From contig DFGM01000099.1 of NCBI GenBank assembly GCA_002371755.1, positions 1-7,609 of the forward strand: a stretch of 7,609 bases of DNA. Direction: 5' to 3'. This document shows, in pieces, positions 1-7,500 of this stretch (position 1 is the stretch's first letter; each line of letters begins with the position of its first letter). The notes below the pieces were generated by a model. That model had not been told where the DNA came from, ran no database searches, and worked only from the letters and a program-made list of their open reading frames with translations. The translations under genes were made by a program, and so were the position numbers. The DNA comes from Verrucomicrobia bacterium UBA3750 (lineage in GTDB: Bacteria; Verrucomicrobiota; Kiritimatiellia; RFP12; UBA1067).

Positions 1-32
1 CGGCGGGCAGGGGCTCAGCCGCCCTACCGCCG
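1..32. repeat. GC-rich imperfect palindrome at the left edge
   Basis: The segment can fold with CGGCGG (1-6) pairing to CCGCCG (27-32) and AGGG (9-12) pairing to CCCT (22-25). It starts at the window edge, so it may be longer. No gene explains it: the one frame open from base 1 stops at TAA 88-90 and encodes nothing recognisable. It could be an interspersed intergenic palindrome, or the transcription end of a gene to the left, although no T-run follows. Only the pairing is seen; the role is inferred. Confidence 0.3.
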
Positions 33-148
33 TGCCGTTATTTGCACATTGAGACGAGGATATCATCTCATATTTCGCCGCTTTTGTTAATAGGGGACGG
101 CAAATCCAATGTCCACAGGCTAAATGCGCCGTGAACTAAATCACCATG

Positions 149-167
149 GCGGCGGTTCTGCCGCCGC
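149..167. other. Short GC hairpin upstream of the regulator promoter
   Basis: GCGGCGG (149-155) pairs perfectly with CCGCCGC (161-167) around a five-base loop. It lies just upstream of the -35 region of the following promoter. The bases after it are GTTTG rather than a T-run, so it is a poor match to an intrinsic terminator. It might still end leftward or rightward transcription or insulate the promoter. The stem is visible; the function is not established. Confidence 0.3.
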
Positions 168-177
168 GTTTGCCGCC

Positions 178-206
178 TGCACAGGAAATGCGAAATATGG
201 TATAAT
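178..206 (+). promoter_or_regulatory. Sigma70-like promoter for the leader ORF and AraC gene
   Basis: A perfect -10 hexamer TATAAT lies at 201-206, preceded by TGG. TGCACA at 178-183 matches four of six bases of the -35 consensus at an ideal 17-base spacing. Transcription should start near 213-215, giving a leader of about 50 bases before the upstream ORF at 264. The same ten-base core TGGTATAATG recurs before the isomerase gene, which supports both calls. Confidence 0.65.
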
Positions 207-263
207 GTGCGGCAGTCAAACGAAGAAAGTGCGTATGCGCACCGTCGACGAGGAGATGTGGAA

Positions 264-368
264 ATGGGCAAGTTAGACATCGTGTTCCATGAAGCCGATG
301 AAGGCGGCCGTTCGCTTGAACCGTGGTTTTCACAACTGCCAATGTGTGCTGACAGCAATGAAATCTGA
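264..368 (+). CDS. 34-residue leader ORF overlapping the AraC gene start
   Basis: ATG at 264 follows AGGAG (251-255) by eight bases, the best ribosome-binding site in this region. The frame runs 34 codons to TGA at 366-368. The product starts MGKLDIVFHEADEGG and is acidic and soluble-looking, with no signal peptide, membrane segment or known domain. Its last codons overlap the preferred AraC start (358) by 11 bases in another frame. That start has no Shine-Dalgarno sequence of its own. This arrangement suggests translational coupling: ribosomes ending here would re-initiate on the regulator. It could instead be a chance ORF that only delivers ribosomes, or a remnant of an older gene. I do not recognise the peptide. 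A second ATG at 256, directly abutting the AGGAG, gives only six codons and is less likely to be used. Confidence 0.45.
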   Translation: MGKLDIVFHEADEGGRSLEPWFSQLPMCADSNEI

Positions 369-1236
369 CAATAGCTATCTGGCGGTCTACAAGCCGATTG
401 ATTCGTTCGATCTGGCCTGGGGCATCAAGGTGACGGATGCCGGTTTCACCAATGTCCGGCCGAATGAAGCCTATCCCCCGTCGCACCATCCGCGCCCGTT
501 CATGTTCAAGTGGGAGAAAGGGCGTCGTCTGGAGAACTATCAGATCGTCTTCATCGGGCACGGGCGCGGCGAGCTGGAGACGGAACATGGCGGCCGCGCC
601 GAGATTGACGCGGGTGACGTGTTCATCCTTCATCCGGGCGAATGGCATCGCTATCGTCCCGATCCGACGACCGGGTGGACCGAGCGGTGGTGTGGATTTA
701 CGGGGACCTACGCGAAGCAGATCGTCGGCGCGTTCTTTTCGCCTAAGCATCCTGTTTTGAAGGGTGCCGATTCCATACAGGTCAGGCGCCGCCTGCGGAC
801 AGTCGCGGAACTCTTTAAGCGCGGGCAGTCAGCCCTCGTGCCTGCGCTTGTCGCGCAATCCATCGGTCTGCTGACCGACCTGTCTCCGCTCGGCGCGGCC
901 AGAAGCAGACCGTATTCAGACGCGATAGATAAATCCTGCGACGAGCTGCTGAGACTCAGCGCCAAAAACGTCGATCTTGAAGAAATGGCGCTGCGCCACG
1001 GCATGAGTTACCCGCTCTTTCGCCGCGAATTCAAGGCGCAGACGGGCTTTTCCCCTCATGCCTATGTAATCGCCTTGCGGCTAAATAAAGCGAAGTCGCT
1101 CCTGAGGAACAGCGAAATGTCAATCCGGGGAATAGCCAAGGCGATAGGCTTTTCGTCGCTTGCCTACTTTTCGGCCGTATTCCAGCGGCACGAGGGCGTT
1201 TCGCCGCGTGAATGGCGGTCGAAGAACGGCCTCTAG
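358..1236 (+). CDS. AraC-family transcriptional regulator
   Basis: This is a 292-residue one-component DNA-binding regulator, a normal length for an AraC protein with a sugar-sensing N-terminal domain. Residues about 30-120 look like the AraC cupin: YQIVFIGHGRGELET at 61-75, then a DAGDVFILHPGEWHRY stretch at 84-99. Residues about 190-290 hold the two helix-turn-helix units, VDLEEMALRHGMSYPLFRREF near 205-225 and IAKAIGFSSLAYFSAVFQRH near 259-278, followed by GVSPREWR, the usual family ending. The frame is open from an ATG at 289, but the extra 23 residues there look unlike the family and lack a ribosome-binding site. I therefore chose ATG 358, which overlaps the upstream ORF and is probably translationally coupled to it. 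Regulators of this type sit beside the sugar genes they control, so the likely target is the isomerase-hydrolase operon. Target and inducer are inferred. Confidence 0.9.
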   Translation: MKSDNSYLAVYKPIDSFDLAWGIKVTDAGFTNVRPNEAYPPSHHPRPFMFKWEKGRRLENYQIVFIGHGRGELETEHGGRAEIDAGDVFILHPGEWHRYRPDPTTGWTERWCGFTGTYAKQIVGAFFSPKHPVLKGADSIQVRRRLRTVAELFKRGQSALVPALVAQSIGLLTDLSPLGAARSRPYSDAIDKSCDELLRLSAKNVDLEEMALRHGMSYPLFRREFKAQTGFSPHAYVIALRLNKAKSLLRNSEMSIRGIAKAIGFSSLAYFSAVFQRHEGVSPREWRSKNGL

Positions 1237-1375
1237 CCGCCGCCGTTTGATAAACTCTGCGGAAAGTGAGTGTCTGGCAAAAACGAACTGTTGACATCTG
1301 AGCCATTTTCATGACGCTCAATTTGGGCTAAATCTATGTGGGAAAATAACATTCCGACGGATTATCCATTGTCGC

Positions 1376-1404
1376 TTGACGGAATATCATATTTTTGTTA
1401 TCAT
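1376..1404 (+). promoter_or_regulatory. Promoter for the ATPase gene
   Basis: TTGACG (1376-1381) and TATCAT (1399-1404) each match five of six consensus bases at a 17-base spacing. This places transcription start about 20 bases before the ATPase ATG. A direct repeat ATCATAT (1386-1392 and 1400-1406, 14 bases apart) overlaps the spacer and the -10 box and could be an operator. The promoter indicates that the ATPase is transcribed separately from the AraC gene. Confidence 0.6.
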
Positions 1405-1430
1405 ATTGCCCGTTTTGATGAAAGGATGTT

Positions 1431-2840
1431 ATGATCGGAAGGAAAAAAGAACATGATTCCTTGCTGGCGGCTGAAAAGGCTGCTCAATCTGGATTTGTTG
1501 CGATTTACGGTCGCAGACGCATCGGCAAGACGTTTCTTGTTCGAGAGACTTTCGGTGAGCGGTTGACATTCTGCCATGCCGGTGTTGAGAACGTCGGAAT
1601 GCATGAACAACTGAGGGCGTTTTCAAGTTCATTGAGAGATTTCGGGTGGCAGGGGAATGGCCGCCTGAAAGACTGGTTTGATGCATTCGATGCGCTGAAG
1701 GATGTCATCAAGGCGAGTGCTTCGTCGAAAAAGGTGATATTTCTTGACGAGCTTCCCTGGATGGACACCGCCAAGTCCAATTTCATTCCGGCTCTGGAGT
1801 TTTTCTGGAATGGATGGGCGTCAGGCCGAAAGGATGTCCTTCTTGTCGTGTGCGGAAGTGCCACCTCGTGGATTGTGTCCAAGATTCTGAAATCCCGCGG
1901 CGGACTCCACAACCGGGTGACCGATCAGATCTGGTTGAAGCCGTTTACACTTGCCGAATGCAAGGCGTATGCAGCAGAATTGGGGATGGAAATGTCAGAC
2001 ATGGAACTCGCCGAGGCGTATATGGCGCTTGGCGGAGTGCCGTACTACTGGAGTTTTCTCAAGCCAGGGCTGAGCCTCGCCCAGAACATGGATTCTCTCT
2101 TTTTTGCTTCGGACGCGAAGCTCAGGCTTGAGTTCTCGCAGCTGTACTCTTCGCTTTTCAAACATCCCGAGCCCTACATGAAGGTTGTCAATGCGCTTGG
2201 TTCCAGGCAGACTGGCCTGACACGGGAAGAACTGGCGACGGCGTGCGAACTGCCGGATTCCGGCAGGCTGACACGTTATCTTGAGGAACTTGAGCAATGT
2301 GGATTCATCCGCAGGTACATGCCGTTTGGCGCAAGGAAGAAAGGCTTTGTCTGTCAGCTGATCGACTGCTACACGTTGTTTTATTTCCGCTTTATAAGGG
2401 AAAACCTCAAGCACGACACGCGTTTCTGGACATCTTCCTACGCGACCCCCGTACACGCAGTCTGGGCGGGGCTTGCATTTGAACGCCTGTGCCTCCTCCA
2501 TGTTGACGGCATCAAGAAGGCGCTGGGCATTTCCGGCGTCGTCGGCAGCGTCTGCTCCTGGCGCAGCGGATCCGCCGATGGCGGCGGGCAGATTGACCTG
2601 CTGATTGACCGCGACGACCGCGTAATCAACCTTTGCGAGATGAAGTTCTGCGAGGAACCGTTCCAAGTCGACAAGGCTTACGATGCGTGGCTGAGGGAGC
2701 GCCGCGCCATGTTCCTGCGTCAGACCGGGACGCGCAAGGCCGCGCACTTGACGCTGGTGACAGCCATCGGAATCGCCGAAACGAAGTACAAGGGCGTATT
2801 CCAGTCGGTCGTTACGCTCGACGACCTCCTGCGCGAGTAG
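1431..2840 (+). CDS. ATP-binding protein, archaeal-type ATPase with C-terminal DUF234 nuclease-like domain
   Basis: This 469-residue cytoplasmic protein has the layout of the ATPase_2/DUF234 family, whose cellular role is not well established. The Walker A motif is YGRRRIGKT (26-34). Walker B is KVIFLDELPW, with D106 and E107. CGSATSW at 141-147 fits a sensor-like strand. A winged-helix-like part follows at about 245-300. The C-terminal domain (about 340-469) carries a PD-(D/E)XK-like pattern: E351, D389 in GGQIDLL, and E403/K405 in CEMKF. All key residues of the ATPase and the nuclease-like fold seem intact. The start is supported by AAAGGA at 1421-1426, four bases before ATG, and by the typical opening MIGRKKEHDSL. 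It has its own promoter and no functional link to the neighbouring sugar genes, so it may be an inserted gene. GC content jumps within the gene near 2400-2520. The family call is firm; nuclease activity is an inference. Confidence 0.9.
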   Translation: MIGRKKEHDSLLAAEKAAQSGFVAIYGRRRIGKTFLVRETFGERLTFCHAGVENVGMHEQLRAFSSSLRDFGWQGNGRLKDWFDAFDALKDVIKASASSKKVIFLDELPWMDTAKSNFIPALEFFWNGWASGRKDVLLVVCGSATSWIVSKILKSRGGLHNRVTDQIWLKPFTLAECKAYAAELGMEMSDMELAEAYMALGGVPYYWSFLKPGLSLAQNMDSLFFASDAKLRLEFSQLYSSLFKHPEPYMKVVNALGSRQTGLTREELATACELPDSGRLTRYLEELEQCGFIRRYMPFGARKKGFVCQLIDCYTLFYFRFIRENLKHDTRFWTSSYATPVHAVWAGLAFERLCLLHVDGIKKALGISGVVGSVCSWRSGSADGGGQIDLLIDRDDRVINLCEMKFCEEPFQVDKAYDAWLRERRAMFLRQTGTRKAAHLTLVTAIGIAETKYKGVFQSVVTLDDLLRE

Positions 2841-2931
2841 GCGCAAGATGTATTTAATCCGCTTCTCAACTGGCGGGTTGTGCCGACGCATACCGTATCA
2901 AAAATCTAAACTCAGTAGCAGAAATTATGTC

Positions 2932-2961
2932 TATACATGCCGCAGTTCCCTGTGGTATAAT
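2932..2961 (+). promoter_or_regulatory. Promoter for the isomerase-hydrolase operon
   Basis: A perfect TATAAT at 2956-2961 sits inside the ten-base string TGGTATAATG, which is also found before the AraC gene. A weak -35 match, TATACA at 2932-2937, matches four of six bases with an 18-base spacer. A weak -35 fits a promoter that needs an activator such as the nearby AraC protein, but I can see no clear paired AraC half-sites. Transcription should start near 2968. This argues against a start codon at TTG 2967, although the frame is open there. The 91 bases between the ATPase stop and this promoter hold only a weak possible stem (AATCCGC 2856-2862 with GCGGGTT 2873-2879, including one G-T pair) and no T-run. 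Confidence 0.6.
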
Positions 2962-3002
2962 GCCAGTTGCCGTGGGACGAAAGGTTGTTCATCGGCATCA
3001 AC

Positions 3003-4517
3003 ATGAGCGCAAAAGATTTGTTTCATAAGTGTAAAAAAGCGCATATGCGCGTCGGGCTCTATACGACGGGGCTCAAGGCGTACTGGCCGCAGTTCGCCGG
3101 ACTGAAGGAACGACTGGAGGGCTACGGACGCTTCATCGCGGACGAACTCACGGGCATGGAAGGGGTCGAAGTGTTTAACTTCGGTCTTGTCGATTGCTCG
3201 GAAAAGGGGATCGAGGCGGGAGAATATTTCCAGCGCAACCTCTGCGGCATCGTCTTCCAGCACATCGGCACGTATGTGACGAGCGATGCCGTTCTGCCCG
3301 TCCATCAGATCTGCACGGCACCGACCGTCATTCTCAACCTCCAGCCGTCCGTGCAGGTCAACTACGCGAAGACGACGACCGGCGAATGGCTCGCCCACTG
3401 CAACGCCTGCCCCGCGCCCGAAATCGCCAACGCATTCAACCGTGCGGGGATTGCGTTCCGCGTAGTATCCGGGCTTCTCGGTCTCAGGGAGACGCCCGCG
3501 ATTTCGATTGCGGACGAAGCGACCGCCGACCGGCCCGAGGCCGTCCGCGCCTGGCACGAAATCCGCGAATGGGTGCGCGCGGCGTCAGTCAAGGCGGCGC
3601 TCTCCCGTGCCCGCTTCGGCTTCCTCGGCAACAACTATTCCGGGATGCTTGACATGTACTCCGACTTCACGATGCTTCAGGGCGCGACGGGGATGCATGT
3701 CGAACTACTCGAAATGTGCGATCTCGCCTCTCGCCTTGCCGCCGTTTCGGACGAGGACGCGAAGCGCAAGCTGGACGAGATCAAGGCCATGTTCGAGATA
3801 TCGGAGGATTCGCCCTCCGACCCGCTCGCGCGCCGCCCGGCACCGGAGCAGCTCGACTGGAGCGCACGTGTCGCCGCCGCGCAGGAGCGCATGGTCGCGG
3901 ACTTCAACCTCGACGCGCTCGCCTACTACTACCACGGCGCGGACGGCAACGACTATGAACAGCTTCAGAGCGGTTTCATCGTCGGTCACTCGCTTCTGAC
4001 GGCGCGCGGCATTCCGTGCGCGGGCGAAGGCGACCTCAAGACCGCGCTCGCCATGAAGATATGCGACCTCCTTGGCGTCGGCGGAAGCTTCTGCGAAATC
4101 GTGACGACGGACTATCTGCGCGGCACGATCCTCATGGGCCACGACGGCCCGTTCCATCTCGCCATCGCGAAGGGTCGCCCGATCCTGCGCGGACTCGGAC
4201 TCTACCACGGCAAGCGCGGCAGCGGCGTCAGCGTCGAGGCGAAAGTGAAAAGCGGCCCCGTCACGACGCTCGGCGTCACGCAGACCGGCGACGGGAAGAT
4301 GAAGTTCATCGTATCCGAGGCGGAGGCGACAGACGATCCGATCATGGCCATCGGCAACACGCAGACGCACGTCCGCCTCGCCACCGCCCCCGATTTGTGG
4401 TACGAGCGCTGGCTCATGGAAGCCCCTACCCATCACTTCGCCATGTCCGTCGGCCACAACGCTGCCGTCTTTCGCAAAGTCGCGGACTTGATGGGAGTCG
4501 GAATCGTTCAGGTTTAG
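3003..4517 (+). CDS. L-fucose/L-arabinose isomerase family protein
   Basis: This 504-residue cytoplasmic protein resembles the metal-dependent aldose-ketose isomerases of the AraA/FucI superfamily. The opening MRVGLYTTGLKAYWPQF (15-31) and EWLAHCNACPAPEIANAF (128-145) fit the substrate and Rossmann-like domains. Four positions correspond to the AraA metal ligands: E342 in CAGEGDLKTA, E365 in GSFCEIV, H380 in LMGHDGPFH, and H477 or H478 in PTHHFAM. An active Mn2+-type enzyme is therefore likely. The substrate cannot be read from sequence: L-arabinose, L-fucose, D-arabinose or a related sugar are all possible. The frame is open back to TTG 2967, but the promoter overlaps that region. ATG 3003 and ATG 3045 are the realistic starts, and neither has a good ribosome-binding site. 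The homologous part begins at 3045. The next gene starts nine bases after the stop, so the two are probably co-transcribed. Confidence 0.85.
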   Translation: MSAKDLFHKCKKAHMRVGLYTTGLKAYWPQFAGLKERLEGYGRFIADELTGMEGVEVFNFGLVDCSEKGIEAGEYFQRNLCGIVFQHIGTYVTSDAVLPVHQICTAPTVILNLQPSVQVNYAKTTTGEWLAHCNACPAPEIANAFNRAGIAFRVVSGLLGLRETPAISIADEATADRPEAVRAWHEIREWVRAASVKAALSRARFGFLGNNYSGMLDMYSDFTMLQGATGMHVELLEMCDLASRLAAVSDEDAKRKLDEIKAMFEISEDSPSDPLARRPAPEQLDWSARVAAAQERMVADFNLDALAYYYHGADGNDYEQLQSGFIVGHSLLTARGIPCAGEGDLKTALAMKICDLLGVGGSFCEIVTTDYLRGTILMGHDGPFHLAIAKGRPILRGLGLYHGKRGSGVSVEAKVKSGPVTTLGVTQTGDGKMKFIVSEAEATDDPIMAIGNTQTHVRLATAPDLWYERWLMEAPTHHFAMSVGHNAAVFRKVADLMGVGIVQV

Positions 4518-4526
4518 AAGATCAAT

Positions 4527-7500
4527 ATGCAACCGAACAAGATGAAACTAAAGAGGAAAGAGACCATACAAGTGATTATTGCTGCGATTGCCGTAGCGTT
4601 TATGCCGTGTGCCCTTGTAGCCGACATGCGCGAGGACTTCCGCTCGCCGCAGGGTGCGGCGCGCGAGAACACGGGGCCGCTCTTCTGGATGCACGGCACC
4701 GAGTCGCCGGAGCGCCTGCGCGAATATGTCGGTCATGTAGCCGAGAGTGGACAGGGCACTCTTACCATCGAGTCGCGTCCGCATATCGACTGGATGCGCG
4801 AGGGTTGGTGGCGTGACGTCGACATCGTCCTCGACGAGTGTAGGAAGCGCGGCCTAAAGATGCTGGTGTTCGATGACTACTGGTGGCCGAGCCAGGGCAT
4901 GGGCGGAAAGTACCCGATACCGGAAAAATTTCACTCTGTGGATGTTAACGGTGTGGTGTATTTCAGAAACGATGCTCCGCAAGATGAGATTCCGGGGGAA
5001 ATATGTCGCATAGTGGTGAATGAGGTGGATAGTGGCGTGTTCCGGCCTTGTGCAGACGGCAACAAGATGATTTTATATTCAACTGTGCCGCTCGAAACGT
5101 CCAAATTCCCCAAATTTCCCACTGTCAATGGGCTGGATGAGGCAGCGGTAGACTGGTTTATCGCCAATTACTATCAACCCTACTATGATCGATACAGGGC
5201 TGCGTTTGATGACGGAACGATTCTTGGTTTCTTCTTTGATGAACCTCAGTTTATGTCGTGGTGGGGGCCTGCGCTCGAAAAGGAACTAAAGACCCGCGGC
5301 GATGACTTGGGTGAACTCCTTACTGCTGTCAAGTTCCGCCTTGCCGACCCAGAGGCTCAGGCACGCGCGGTCTATCGCTACCACGATGCTCGTGCCGAAA
5401 CATGGGGGCGCACGATGTACGGGCGGCAGAGCGACTGGTGCCGTAGGCACGGAGTCTATTCCAGCGGCCATTTTGAGGAGCACGGTCATAGATATTATGC
5501 GCCGTCGAAGGGTGGCGGAAATGTCATGCAGCAGATGAAATACGTGGATGTGCCAGGCGTTGATCTCGTCATGGATCAATACTACCCGCATGATAGGCAG
5601 ATACCAGATAAGCAGATCGCGTTCGGGCAGATTCCAAAATACGCGTCGTCCGCCGCGCACATCTATAATCGGCACGGGGGACTGAACTGGTGTGAGATTT
5701 TCGGCGGTTATGGTCAGAAGCTCACCTATCCACAGATGAAGTGGCTATGCGATGAGCATCAATACCAAGGATGTCACTACCTGATTCCGCACTCGTTCAA
5801 CCCCAAGTCACCGGACGACGATGACTTCCCGCCCTATTTCTACAACGGCGGTTGCGAGCCGAGGTTTCCACTCTTCCGTGTGTGGGCGGACTACAACAAC
5901 CGGTGCGCGCTTCTTCTTTCTGGTGGCGAACATGTCTGCCAGATTGCGCAGTGCGTTCCCGGAATAAGTTTTCATGTTGGCAAGACGATTCGTCCCGAAA
6001 TGTTTTCATTCGCAATTCAGGATGCGCAACTCGATAGTGACTGGATTGGATACGACGCGGTGAAGTCGGCGCGGATCGAAACGAACCCGCGCACGGGTCG
6101 CCCCGCACTCCGTACGCAAAACGGAAAGGAATACTACGACATTCTTTCTCTCCCTGCCACCGAATACGTGCCGTTTGCGGTCCTCGAAAAGGCTCTTGCG
6201 TTTGCAAAGTCCGGCGGCGTGGTGGTCGGCTATGGCATCAAGCCGTGCAATACCCCGACGCGCAGCAGATCGGCCAACGACGTGAAGCGCATGGTCGACG
6301 CGATCTTCGCGCAGCCCACGTCGCTGTTCCTCGATGGCGAGCCGAACGGTGCGCAGCTTCGTGCCGCGCTGGGCAAAAGCTATCCCGGCACGGACAAGCC
6401 GCTTGCGTTGCGCGACTTCGATTTCCCAGGACTTGCCGAGGGAGGCGGACGGATGCTCGCCGTTAACCACTACGTGAAGGACGGCGCGGAGACGTTGTTC
6501 ATCGCGAATCAGGACTTCGCCCGCCGCCGCGACATTGCGCTCTGCGCGAAGTGGCCAGTCGCGAAGGCCGAGCTGTGGGATCCAATGCAGGGCACGGTGG
6601 AAACGCCTGTGGTCGAGAACGGACTTGTCAAACTCTCGCTCGAGCCTTCGCAGGCCGTGTTCCTCGTGTGGCCAGCTGCGGGAAGCGGCACTCATGCCGC
6701 TTCACCTGCCCTGACTCTCCCGCGCGTCGAGATGCCGGAAGGGCAGGTGATTCCCGTGGAGGCGAAGGAAACCGTTACGCCAATGGTGGCGGGGGGCACG
6801 AACGGACCGACCGCCCTGTCGCTGGACGGCGCACGGTGGATATGGCATCCGGTCAATCCGAGAGCAGAAGGCAAAGTGACGTTCCGCGCCCGCATCGACG
6901 CGCCGGAGATGCAGGAGGCGACAATCACGTTCTCCTGCGACAACGCGGCAGTCGTCCGTGTGAACGGTGAGATCATCGCGGAGCAGAAATCCGGCGACGC
7001 GTCTCGCTACGACGGATGGCGCATGCCGACTACCGCGACGTTCACGCTGAAGTCCGGAACAAACGATATCGAGGTGCTGGCGGAGAATGCGTTACCCGGT
7101 CTGGCCGGATTCGTGGCCGCGATCAAGTGGCCGGCGGGTGTCCTGCTCACGGACGGAGAAGCCTGGCGGGTTGCCCGCTCCGGCGAGGCGTTCGTAAAGC
7201 CGTTCGATGTGGTCGACTTTGGACGGGGGGCGTGGGGAAGACTTGAGACCCCTATGCGCGTGACGCGCAGTCCGTTCAGCGAGAGCGTGGCGACGACGTG
7301 CGCATTCACGCTGCCGGAAATCAAGGCGGGCGAGCGCGTCTATTTCGTCTGCGACGGCACGGAAGGCGAAAGTTCCGCCGCCGTGACGGTGAACGGTGTG
7401 TTCGCGGGCGGTTTCATCGGAGCTCCATTCAGGCTTGACATTACACATTTCGTGAAGGCTGGTTCAAACGCGCTTGAAACAAAGCCGTTCCGTATCAAGA

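Noticed and set aside
136..750. 204-codon minus-strand frame across the promoter and AraC start
   Set aside because: It would run across the cupin coding region and the strong forward promoter, and its product matches nothing I know.
1291..1319. Perfect -35 hexamer TTGACA at 1291-1296
   Set aside because: No acceptable -10 hexamer lies 16-18 bases downstream (ACGCTC at the 17-base position). The promoter at 1376-1404 is much better.
1995..2891. 298-codon open frame on the minus strand opposite the ATPase gene
   Set aside because: It is antisense to a gene with clear Walker and PD-(D/E)XK-like motifs. Its product shows no recognisable domain and is the kind of long shadow frame expected in GC-rich DNA.
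2967..3002. N-terminal extension of the isomerase from TTG 2967
   Set aside because: It would start at about the predicted transcription start, has no ribosome-binding site, and adds residues outside the family's usual beginning.
3039..3050. Perfect palindrome GCGCATATGCGC, with a 10/12 relative (GTGCGTATGCGC) at 229-240 after the other TATAAT promoter
   Set aside because: One or two perfect 12-base palindromes are expected by chance in 7.6 kb. The two sites lie at very different distances from their promoters (28 and 83 bases), and AraC proteins usually bind longer direct repeats.
3705..4532. 275-codon open frame on the minus strand opposite the isomerase gene
   Set aside because: The product is low-complexity and rich in A, R, V, D and E, with no domain. 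It covers the conserved metal-site region of the isomerase, which explains the lack of stops.
4016..4816. 266-codon forward frame bridging the isomerase and hydrolase genes
   Set aside because: The arginine-rich product (RRPQDRARHE-like) is a typical out-of-frame reading of GC-rich coding DNA and conflicts with both real genes.
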